Assembly: GCA_964415175.1 (NCBI GenBank)
Contig: CAYPYG010000014.1
Span: 1-64,000 of the forward strand
Reading direction: 5' to 3'
Source: UBA2231 sp964415175
Lineage (GTDB): Bacteria > Elusimicrobiota > Elusimicrobia > Elusimicrobiales > UBA9959
Length of the DNA: 64,000 nucleotides
Part shown: in pieces, positions 24,001-36,000 of the stretch
Position numbering within the stretch: the first letter of the stretch is position 1
Layout of the letters: each line of letters opens with the position of its first letter
Translations under genes and position numbers: made by a program
The notes under the pieces: model-generated
Databases searched by the model: none
Told to the model about the DNA's origin: nothing
Seen by the model: only the letters and a program-made list of their open reading frames with translations

Positions 24001-27000
24001 GCGAACTCCACCTTCTGCGGGTCCACGCCGGAACCGGAGTCGGCGGCCGTGCCGCTGGAGAAGAGCAGGCTGGAGAAGGAGCGGCCCGCGGACGGGAAGG
24101 TGGTGGTCGAGACCGGGGCGGCGGTGTCGGCCGTGAAGACCAGCGAGGCCGGCGGGCTCTGCTCGCGGCCGTCGGAATCGGTGGCCCAGACCCGTATCTT
24201 GTAGACCGCCGTGTCCCGCAGCGAGGGCGGCAGCGGCGAGGCGAACTCCCAGTTCCAGTCGCCGCCGGCGCCGCCCGTCCTGACGACCCCGAGCCGGTAC
24301 GGGCAGGCCTGCCAGCCGGAGCCGTTCCAGCAGTCCGTCTCATAGGGCGCGGCGGCGCCGGTGGAGATGCTTATCTGCACGGTGGAGCCGTAGAGCAGGT
24401 TGGGGTCCGAGGCGGTGCCGGTGATGGCGGCCAGCTCGCGCAGGTAGGAGGTGCCGGCGGCCGGCGAGATGATGCCCGAAAGCGGGGCGACGGTGTCGTA
24501 GATGAAGGTGAAATCCTGGACGCGCTCGTTGTAAGGCACGGCCTGGTCGCGGGTCCTGACCCTGAGCAGGTAGGTCTTGCCGTTCTCCAGCGCGGCCGGC
24601 CTGGGCCAGGACCAGGAGGTCGGCGGGCCCGTAGTATAGGTATAGCTGGCCACGGCCCCCGTGAAGAGGCCGCCGTCCAGCCAGCTGCCGGGCGCGCCCG
24701 CCGCGGAGGAGAGGGCTATCTCCACCGAGGCCACGCCGGCCGGCCAGTCCTGCGCGACGCCGGTGAGCTGGGCGTTGGAGCCCTGTTCGTTGAGCGTGCC
24801 GCCGTCCGCGGGCAGCGTGAGCGCGGCCGTGGGGAAGCCGACGTCGTAGTGGAAAGCGCTGGAACTCTGGCCGGCGACGAAGGCCGTCTCCTGGTTGCCG
24901 GCGCGGTCCCTGGAGCGGGCCAGCACCATATAGCGGACGCCGTGCGCCCAGGCCGGCACCGAGGTCCCGGCTATCTCCCAGGAGGAGGCGGTCGGCGTGG
25001 AGGCCGTGAGCCAGGCGCCGCTGTCGTCGGACCAGGCCGTGCCGGTCCAGTAGGAGGCCGGCGGGGTCAGCCGCTGCACCTGTATCTCCACCAGGCCGAC
25101 GCCGGCGTTGACGGCCGAGGGGCCCGCGGCCGGCATATCCTCCATCGTGCCGGTCAGCGGCGAAAGCGACTTATAGGAGAAGCCGTTGAAGGGCGCGGTA
25201 ATATAGCTGACCGGCGTATGGGTGTCGTAGACCACGCTGGCGAAATAGACGCCCATCGCGCCGCGGTTGCCGCCGTCCTCGGCGTCGTCCTTCGCCGAGG
25301 CGGTGACGTAATAGGACGAGCCGCTCTGAAGGACGGGCAGGAAGGTGTTGACCGTCCAGCTCGAGATGAAGGTCTGCGCGGTCAGCGTGGAGATATAGGA
25401 TTTCCAGGGCGTCTCGCCGTCCCAGTAATAACCGTCGCGGTGGCGCATGAGGCGCACCAGCACCGCCGTGGCGGAGCTGAGCGAGCCGGCCGGCAGGTCC
25501 TCCATCGTGCCGCTGATATGCGGGAAGGTGTTGGCGAAGGAACCGTGGGCCGGGGAACTGATATAGACCGCCGGCGGGTCGGTGTCGTAGTAGAAAGTGG
25601 CCGTGGAATAGTCCACCGTCCGGTTGCCGGCCAGGTCCCAGGTCCGGGATTCCAGCCGGTACTGCGTCCCGCTGACGAAAGGTATGCCGCTGGAGAGGCT
25701 CCAGTCGGCCCAGCTGCCGGTATAGGCCGCGGTGGCCCAGACCAGCTCGCTCTCGGACGGGTCGCGGGTGAACTGGCCGGTGCCGGCGACCGGGTCCCAG
25801 TACTTGAGGCTGCCGGTCAGCTTGGCCACGCGGACCTGCGTCGGGCCGGGAGCGCCGGGCGCCGCGTCCGAGGCGGTGCCGGAGAGCAGCGCCAGGTCCC
25901 GCTCCCGCTTGCCGTCCCTGGGCTTTATGAGCCCGGCCTGCGGCGGGGCGGCGTCGAAAATGAAGGAGACCGAGCTTACGCCCTGCTCGAAGACGGTCTG
26001 CGTGCCGCCCGAAACGTCCACGGCGCGCGCCAGGACCAGGTAGCTCTTGCCGTCCTCGAAGGGCACGGAAACGGTCCAGGCCCCGACCGTGCCGCCGGCG
26101 GGGAAGAAATTGGGGCAGGCGGCGGTGAAGCCGGAGCCCGGCGCGTAGCATCCGCCGTTATTGGCGCCGGAGGAGACCGATACCGCCACGGTGGAGACGC
26201 CCAGGTTGTCGCTGGAGACGCCGGAGATCGCGAACTGCGCGTTCCTGTAGGAGCCGTCGGCCGGGACCTGGATCGTGGCCAGCGGCGCCTCCTCGTCGTA
26301 GGTGAAGACGGAGGTCTGTACCCTGACATTGGCGGGCTGGGCCCGGTCGGCGGTCCTGACGCTCAGGGTATAGAGATGGCCGTTCTTCATGGCGGCGTCC
26401 GGCGGCCGCTCCCAGGTCCAGGTATCGGGCGAGCCGCGCACATAGGACGCGGTGGACTGGTAGAGCGGAGCGGCGCCGCTGAAGGAAGCGCCGTCCCACC
26501 AGGAACCGGCCGTCCCGGCGGAACTGGAGAGGGCCACCTCCAGCGTCCCCACGCCGGCGGGCGAATCCTGGGCCGTGCCGGAAACCTGGTCCTGCTCGCT
26601 GTTCAGCTGGCCGCCGTTGGGCGGGCTGACCAGCGCCGCCGTGGGCTTGTAAAGGTCGAAGGTCACGCTGCGCGAATCCACCCCCACCGTGAAGACGCTC
26701 TGGAGATTGCCCGCCAGGTCCGACGAACGCGCCACCACCCAGTAGTTCCCGCCGTGCTCCCACGGCGGCAGCAGCCCCGCGCCCAGCGTCCAGGTCCCGT
26801 CGCAGACCCCCGCCGCCGCCGTGGACGCCGTCACCCACGCCGACTCGCTGTAGCCGTTCCACCCGCCGCCGTAGTAATACTGTCCGTCGGCCGCGCGCTG
26901 TATGGAAACCTGCACCTTCTCCACGCCGGCGCAGATCCTGGTCGCGTCCCCGTAGCCCGGATTGTCCAGCGTCGCGCCCGTGATGGAGCCCAGCTGCGAT

Positions 27001-30000
27001 ACCGTAGAGCCGTGCACGAGCCCGCCCACCGTGGTCGACGGCCGCGACACGTCGTAGACGAAGGTCGAGCTCCTCACGTGGAAATCGGTCTCCAGGTTGC
27101 CGCCGCCGTCGGCGTCGTCGAGACCCGCCGAGGTGATGTAGTAGGAGGTGCCGTCGCGCAGCTGCGAGGCCGGCGGCAGGCCCTCGCCCGTCAGGGTGAA
27201 GCTGTCCGCGTAGACCCCGCTGGCCGGCGCGCTCGCCACGGGCGTGTTCCAGAGCTTGTTCACGCCGTCCCACCAGTAGCCGTCGTTGAGCCGCCTGAGC
27301 CGCAGGTACACCTGGCTCACCCCGCCCCGCAGCGCCGGCGGCGCCGGGTCCGGCTTGTCCTGCAGCGTGCCGGTCACGTACGGCAGCGTGCTTATCCGCA
27401 CGAAGCCGGCCGCGGGATAGGTCAGCCCGGTCTCCGGCGCGGTATCGTCGAAGACGCTGGTCGTCGTCGAATAGACCACCTGCATGCTCCCCTGCTCGGT
27501 GCGCGCCCGCGCCTCGAAACGGTACTGCCGCCCGCTCACGAACGGGATGCCGCTGGAGACGTACCACGAGGTCCAGTCGCCGGGCGTGACCTGCGCCGCG
27601 TTGAACCACGCGCTCTCCGCGTTGACCAGCAGGATATTGAAGCCCGAAGGCTGCCAGTAGAACTGCGCCCCGTCGGTCAGGTCCAGCACCCGCACCTGCA
27701 CCTTCTCGATCGTCGCCGGCGCCGTCACCTCCGCCGTGCCCGTCAGCGTCGTCAGGTCCCTGGACCGCGCCGCCACCGGCTTGGTTATCGCCGCCGTGGC
27801 CAGGCTCACGTCGTAGGTGAACGTGTTCGAGCTGGTCCCGGCGATGAACGAATCCTGCACGTTGCCCGCCAGGTCCGCGGCGCGCGCCGTCACCGCGTAG
27901 CGGAAACCGGGCTCCCAGTTCACCGCGTAGCTCCAGGCCGACGGCGCCCCCCCGGCCGCCAACCAGTTCGGGCAGTTCCCGCCCGTGCTGAAATCCGTCC
28001 CGTTATAGCAGTTCGCCGTGCCCAGTTTCCGTATCGACACCGCTATCGTCGACACTCCCACCCCGCCCGCGTCCGTGGAACCGCCGCTCAGGATTATCGC
28101 GACGTTAGTGGACATGTTCACCGAGGGGACCGTCAGCGTAGCCGTGGGCTTCACCGCGTCGTAGGTGAACGTGTAATCGCTCTCCTGCCAGTTCGCCGCG
28201 GGCAGCGAATTGTCCCGCGTCAGCACCCGCAGCAGGTAGGTCCTGCCCGTCTCCATGTACGCGTTGCCCGGCCGCGTCCACGCCCAGGTGCTGCGCTCCG
28301 CCCCGTATACGTACGAGGTCGTCGTACCCGCCGTCTCGTAGACCGCCGCCGCGTTCGCCCCGGTGAAGCCCGCCCCCGTCCACCAGGTATTCGCCGCGCC
28401 GGCCGCCGAAGAGGACAGCGCCACCCGCACCGACGCCACACCCGAGCCGTAGTCCCGCGCGCTGCCCGTGCTAGCCGCCTGGAGGCCGTTCAGGTAGCCG
28501 CCGTCGGCGGGCGAGATCAGCGCCGCCGTCGGCGCGTGCACGTCGTAGCGGAAAGAGGCCGAGCTGACCACCGTCTGCGGGTTCGACGCCATGTCCGTGG
28601 CGCTCGAATACACGACGTACTCCCCGCCGGGTTCCCACGGCTGCCCGCCCAGATCGTAGTCCCACGCCGACGGCGTGCCCTGCGCCTTGAACCAGCTCTG
28701 CGTACCGGATACGAAGCCGCTACCGGGCACGTACCAGAGGCCCAGGTACTGCTGCACGCTGAGGCTGATGGTGCTGGTCCCCACATTGTCCGAGGACCAG
28801 CCGGACAGCGAGTAGAGGGAACTGTAATAGCGCCCGCTCTGCGGTTCGGTTATATAGGCCCGCCCCGCGGAACTGTCGAAAGTGAAGGTCGCGCCGTAGA
28901 GATTATAGGCCTGCTCGTTGGCCGGCTGCGCCGAGTCCAGCACGCGTATCGTGACGTAGTACGAGGTGCCGGAGGTCAGTTTTGAATTGATTATCTCCGC
29001 GTAGGAGGCGTCCGCGGGGACCCCGCCCGAGGAGCCGGGGAAGTTCATCTCCTCCAGCGGGTCGGGCGAGACCAGCGTGAAGCCGCCGCCGGCGCCCAGG
29101 CCGTTCCACCACCTGCCGTAGGAGGGAGGGCCGAGCTCGCGCACGGCTATGCGGACGCCGGTGGAGAGCACCACGCCGGGGTTCAGGACGCCGGTATCGG
29201 CCGCGGTGCCGGTGATGCCCATCCCGGCATTGGAGATGTCGCTTATCACCGAGCCGCCGGCCGGGAAGGTTATGCGTCCCGCCGGCGCCTCGCGGTCCGA
29301 AGTGAAGGCGGCCGTGGACCAGGAGGAGGAATAGTTGCCGGCATTGTCCTCCGCGCGCGCTTCAAGGCGGTACTTATGGTCCGACGTGACGAAGGTGAAG
29401 GTGGCGGTCCAGTTCTGGTAGCCGTCGGTGGTCGAGGTCCTGAACCAGGCCTCGGAGCCGGAGGCGGAGTAGTCGGAATAGTCCGTCCCGGGCCTCCAGT
29501 AGAAGCCCAGCGTTTCGTCCCAGACCCGCAGCAGCACCTCTTTCAGGCCGGCCGGTCCGTTGTCGGAGGCGGTGCCGGAGAAAGTGGCGACGGTGGCGCC
29601 GGTGGAGAGGCGCGGCGAGGAATAATCGGCGGGCGTAGCGTCGTAGGGATAGGAGAACTCCTGCGAGGGGCCCTGGCCGTCGAAGACGAAAGTGAAAGAG
29701 GAATTGGCCAGTATCGCGCTGACATTGTGGGCCTGGTCCACGGCGCGCGCGCGTATCCGGTAGTACCGCCCCGTCTGCCAGGTGGGCGTGGAGCCGGTGA
29801 AGCCCCAGGAAGCGGTCTCCGGGTCCACCGGGTTGCCGTCGTTATGGGTCAGCGTGAACGAGGTGGTGGAAAGCCAGACCTCCGGCTCCACCGACCAGGT
29901 CTGTCCGGGCAGTTTCCAGTAACTGTTGGTGTCCGTATCGGCGAAGCCCCTGTCCTCGATGGAGAGCTGCACGCTCCGCAGTTCCTGCGCGGCCTTGAGG

Positions 30001-33000
30001 TCGTCGCCGCGCGCCGTGCCGGAAATGGCCGTAAGCGACCGGATGAACGCGCTGCCGCCGGGGTCCGGGACCAGCAGCGCCGCGGAGGAAACGGCCGAGT
30101 CGTAGGTGAAGACCTGGTCCGCGGTATAGGCCGCGTTGCCGGCATTGTCGTACATCCTGGCCGCGACGGTATAATCCTTGCCGTGCTCCCAGGGCGGCAG
30201 TACCTTGCCGGTGGAGCCGGGCCAGGTCCAGGCGCCGGTACCCGAGGCGATAAGCCAGGCGTCGGCCTGGGCCGGGATATCGAAGGCGGTCGCGCCGTTC
30301 CAGTAATTGGCGCCCTCTTTTATCGTTATCTCCACCATTTTGACGCTGGAGGAGGAGGAGCCGACCAGCGCGTCCGCGGCCGTGCCGGAAACGGCGTTCA
30401 TCAGCCGCGCCGTCACGCCCGCCCCGCCGGCACCCCCGTAGAAGACGCCGTTCACGGGCAGCGTGGAGACCACGACGCCTGGCGACTTGTCCACGGTCAC
30501 GGAGATGGTGGAAACGGTGACCAGGCCGGTGACGTCCTGCGCCTCCACGGCGATGTAGTAGGGATTGTTCGCCGGGTCCAGGACGGCCGGGGCCGGCAGG
30601 TCCGAGGAGACGCTCCAGCTCACGGTGCCGGCCGTGGCGCCGTAATCTGCCGTCCTGTCCCTGTCCGGCGAGTCCAGGACGAAGGCCGAGTCCCAGTCCC
30701 AGAAATACCTGTCGCCGCCGTCCTCGTAATAGATGCGCACCTTGAGGCCGGCGGAGGCCGCGCCCTTCAGCCCGGCGAGATCGGCGTTGGCCGTGCCGGC
30801 CACCTGCGAGAGGGAGTTCATGAAGCCGCCCGCCGCCGGCGTGCCCACGAAGAGCTCCGGCGGGGTGTCGTCCACGATGAAGCGGCGGTAGCTGGCGCCG
30901 CCGTAGGGGAAGCTGTCCTGCGTATTGCCGGCCGGCGTCCCGTCGCCGAGACGGGCGCGGTCGCGTGCGCGGGCCTGGATGAAGTATTCCCTGTCGCTGA
31001 CCCAGACCCCGGCGCCCAGGGTCTTCTTCCAGGGGGAGGTGCCCTCGGTCACGTCAAGCCAGGCCTCGGGATTGGCCCCGTTGAATTCCGCGCCGTTGAA
31101 ATACACGCTGGTGCCGGCCTGCAGGTACCAGAGCTTGTACTGCCCGAGCTGCAGCGAGTCCCCCCCGTAATAGCTCTCCTGCGGGTCCAGGGCCGTGCCG
31201 TTGAGCGCGTCCAGGCCGGCCAGCTGCGACGAAAGATAACGCTGGTCGTGCGCCGGCTGGACGATGTAGGCCGTGGGCGAACTCTTGTCCACGTAGAAGA
31301 CGAAACTGGACCTGCCGACCTCGAACGCGCTCTGCAGGTTGCCGGCCTGGTCCAGCGCGCGCGACTTTATCAGGTAGCGCCCGGTGGAAAGTTTGGAATT
31401 AAGGACGGCGCCAGGGTAATCCCAGGAGGCCGAAGAGCCCAGGGCTACCCAGGAGGAGGCGAAATAATCGAAGGTCGAACCGCCCCACTGCTTATTGTCC
31501 TGGTCATAGGCGACGAGCTGGAACTCGTTGAGGCTCAGCCCCGCGACATTGTTGCGGGGGGCGGACCCCGGCGCGGGATCGGCGGCCGTGCCGGAAAGGG
31601 CCGAAAGGTCGCTGTAAACGTAGCCGGCGACCGGCCGGGTGGTCACCGCCAGCGGCGGAGTGGTGTCGAAGATCACGCTCAACGCGGGGATATCGGGAAA
31701 GACGGCCAGGTTGCCGGCCGAATCGGCAGGGCGCAGCAGCAAGTCGTACTGATAACCGGTGAGGAATCCCCAGCCGGCGGCCGCGGCCGTGGACCAGTCC
31801 ACTATGCCGCAGGAGGAGCCGTCGCAGCTGCCGTCCGCGTTGCCGCCCGACGGCACGGCCAGGAGCATATCCGAGGCGGCGCCGCAGGAGCCCCAGGTCC
31901 CGTCGTTATAACATTCCGCCGTGCCGGCGTTCTGCACGCGCAGCCGCAGCGAACTTATCGAGAGCCCTCCAAGCGTATTGGAGTCCTGCGCCGTGCCGCG
32001 TATCTCTACGAGCGAGTTGCGGCTGCCGGCGGCCGGCGTCGTCACCAGTCCGGTGGGAGGCCGGGTATCGCTGTAGACGTTGAAACCGCCGTTGCCGCGC
32101 GACAGCGGCAGCACGCAGTATTCATCGCCTTCGCACTGGCCGCCGGGCGAGTTGCCGGCCGAGCGCACGGTATAGGAGGTGTTGGCCACGGCCCAGGCCG
32201 TGGTGGAGACCTGGAATATCCAGTTGCCGGCCGCGCCGGCGGTGGAGACGGGCACGTTCCAGAAAGGCGCCGCCACGTATTCGCCGGACGAGACGTACTG
32301 CCGCCAGTCCTGGCCGTCGGAATTGCGCGTGATGCGCACCGCCACCGAGACGGAATTACCGCTGGTGCCATCAATAGTGGAAAGGGTTTCGGGCCGGAAA
32401 CGCTGGTTGATACCGGGCGCCGTCACGTATGTTATCGGTACGTTCTCGGCGAAGCGGAAGCGCCGGTCGTAGTCCACCCTGGCGGGCAGGGTCATGCCGG
32501 CGATATTGCCCGCCTTATCCTTGGCCCTGGCGGAGAAGCGGTATACGCTCTTGGGAGAGAGGAAGCCCATCGGCAGGCTGTAGGTCCAATCCTCGCCGCT
32601 GACCACGCCCGCGTCTATCCAGACATCGCAGGAGCCGGCCGGGCCGACCCAGGCGTTGCCGTCCCAGCAGCGGTCGTCGGCGGTGCCGCCGGAGCAGTCG
32701 TCGTTGGGCACGTCCACTTTCTCGCGGATGATGCGCAGGCTGACCACTTTGAGCTCGCCCAGGCCGTAATCCTCGGCCGTGCCGGCCAGCTGCGTCAGGT
32801 TGGTGAACTTGAAGGAGTCGGCGCAGCCCTGGGCTTCGGCAGGCTCGGTGACCGCCGAGGCCGGGGTGGTCACGTCCACCGTGAAATAGTTGGTGGCGTG
32901 CAGGGGCTGGAGATTGCCCGCCAGGTCCTTTACGCGCGCCACGGCATAATAGGTGGTGTCGTCGGCCAGTTTCGCGGGGTCGATGTAGTATTCCCAGGTA

Positions 33001-36000
33001 CCGGAAGAAACGCCCATCATGGAGGTGCCGTCATTGTAAGTGCCGGCGAAAGGCATCACGCCGTAGCCGAACTCGGGTTCGTCCTGGGTCAGGGTGAAGT
33101 CGGAGCCGTCCCACCATTTACCGTCGGAGAGCCGCCTGAAGGCCAGCTGAACGCTCTGGGAGGCGGTGGTGGTGCCGAGTCCCGCCTCGTAATGACGAGG
33201 CGCGGCGAAAGGCGAGGCGTCCGCCGCCGTGCCGGTGAAAGTAGCGAGCGTCTTATAGAAGCCGCCCGCGGCCGGCGTGCCTATAAAGTGGCCGAAGCCG
33301 TCCCCGGCCACCGACGGCGGCGTTTTGTCCACGCCGAAGGCCGAGGTCGTGAAAACGGTCTGGTAATTGCCGGCCAGGTCCAGGGCGCGGGGAATGACCT
33401 CGTAGAGGTAGCCCTCGGTGAAGAGCGTACCGTAGACCGAGTCCACTTGCGAGGTCCAGGCGGCCTCCTCGTCCACGCCGGTCCCGGATACGTCGGCGGG
33501 CAGATTGAAACCCGCATAACCGCCCCACCCGCCCACGCCGTTGTAGTAATCGTAGCCGTCGCCGCCGAGCGCGCTGCGCCTCAGCACGAACCTCATCTGC
33601 GCCGGGTCTATGCCGGCGGCCTTGTTCTCCGGCAAACCCAGCGAGGTGTCCAGCGCCGTGCCGGCCAGCGGCGTGCTTATGGCGAAAGCGAAGGAGTTAT
33701 GTACCGGGAAAGTGGAGACCGAGACAGGCAGGTCGTGGTCTATGGTGAAGAACCTGGGAGAAACGCCGGTGGGGTTACCGGCCGCGCGGTTGGAATTTGC
33801 GGCATAGTCCAGCGCCCGGACGTAGACTTTGAACTCCTGGGGATTGGCCAGCGCGGCGAAATAGGCGGTCAGCGCGGCATTGGCGAAGGTCCAGCTGTCC
33901 TGATGCACTTCGCATTCCAGCCAGGAGGAGGCGGAATAAGCCTCGAAAGAGTCGCCGTCCCAGAAATTATTGAGCGCGTTGGCCACCGCCGCGTAGACTT
34001 TCTCCACGCCGGAGCCGCGCACGTCCGGTTCGCCGAGATCCGGGTCCGGGTCCTCCTTGGGGCCGTAGAACTCCGTCACTCCCTGGTACTTGCCGGAGGC
34101 GGACGGGTAGTCCACCGAGACCGTGGGCGAGGAGAGGTCGTAGCGGAAAGTGAAGGCCCCGGCGATACCGTCGTTAGGATTGCCGGCCTTGTCGTCGGCC
34201 AGCAGCCTCACCTCGTATTCCCAGCCGTCCTGGAACACGGTGCCGGCCGTCAGCGCGGCGTCGCCGTACCTGTACACGCCCAGGAAGGTGGCCGGCAGGA
34301 CGGCCGCGCTGGAGTAGAAGACCGAACCGTTCCAGTTGACGCCGTCGCCGGTGCTGGTGGCCAGGCGTATCTGGAACCGGATGGAGACCAGCTCGCCCGG
34401 CGCGGCGTCCGAGGCGGAACCCTGGACCTCGAGCACTTCGCCGGCACGGTGCGCGGCCTTGTTCGGCAAGGAAACGGCGGTGACGGGCAGTTCGCCGTCC
34501 ACTATCACGTTCCTGCTCTTGAAAGGGGCGCTCTCCAGCGTGGCGCCCGAGGCGCCGCGCACCTGCAGCATGAACTGGCCCGTGCCGGCGGGCCAGATAC
34601 CGGAGATACCGCTCTTGACCCAGGCCACCGTGTCCACGCCGGTCCAGCCGCAGGTGGATTCCCCGACCACATAATTGACGTCGTAATTGTACCCCAGGGC
34701 CGAAGGCGCGCAGGCCCCGGTCAGGTAGGTGCTGGTGGAGGCCCAGTTGCTGCCGTAGCCGGTCCAGACCCGGTCGGGCGAGGCGGTCAGATTTATTATC
34801 CGTACCTGCACGGTGGCCCCGCCGGCCAGCCCCTCAGCGGTACCGGTGAGCTGGTTCAGGTCGGTCGGCTTGAAATGCTGGCCCGCCGCCGGGGCGGTGA
34901 AATCCGTCTCCGGCGTGGGTTCCTTCATCGTGAAGTAGATATGCTGGGTCAGCGCGGCCGGGGCTGCCGGGAAGACATTGTAAAGGGCGACCTTGTCCGC
35001 CACCCGCAGATAGACATGGTAACGGCAGCCGACCTGCAGTTTGGCGGGCGCCGGGACGGAGGAGCCGGAGACGGTCCAGTTTATCCCGTCGGCGAAGCTG
35101 CCGCCGTTGACCGGGCCCCAGGCGCCGGCCGGCGGAGCGTTCATATCGGCGCCGGCCACGTCGAAATCCCCGGTGGCTATGTTCCAGAAGGCGTTCGCGC
35201 CGATGCAGATCCCGTGGCTTTCTTCGTAGAAGGCCACGCGCAGTGTGGAGGTGGAGGGGTCCAGGCCGGCACCGGGCACGGGGTCCCGCGCCGTGCCCGC
35301 CACCTCGTCCAGCGAGGAGACCTCTTCGCCGTGGCCGGGCGTCACGATATAGGCCAGCGGCAACCCCTTGTCCACCCAGATGGTGCGCTCGTTCTGCGGG
35401 CCGAAGGAGTCCTCCTTGTTGCGGCTGTTGAAGGTCTCGCTGCCGGAGGCGTCGCGGGCGCGGTCGTTGGCGCAGAGGCGGATCTGGTAATCGCGGCCGG
35501 ACATCATGGCATCCCAGAGCTGCCTGCCGCCGGCCTGCACGTCCAGCCGCCAGCTGCCGCCGCTCTCGCTCATGGGCCGCCAGCTGGAATTATCGGCGCC
35601 GCATTTGAGCAGGCTGCCGTCCTGGTAGCAGGTCTTATCGAAGGCCGAGCCGCCCCAGCATCTGTCCGCGGTGTCCTGGTTGTCCCTGATCTCGGCGTAC
35701 ATCCAGGCCACCGTATTGCCGGAACCGGGCCCGGAAGCGGGCCGGTCGGTGGCCGTGCCCAATATCTGCGCCAGGTCATAGCCGGGCGCGGAGCTGTACC
35801 AGAGGCCGGAGATCGGCACGTTCACCGTGGAGGTGGGAGCTATCTTGTCGTAATGGAAAACCCGGTAGGAAGTGGAACTTTCCTTGTTCTTGTACTGGTA
35901 CTCGTCGGCCGGCTTGTTGATCTTGTCGTAGGCCCAGGAGTAGACCTGGAAGGTCTCGGCCTCCTTATCGGGCAGCCAGTTCCAGAAATCCACCGGCAGA

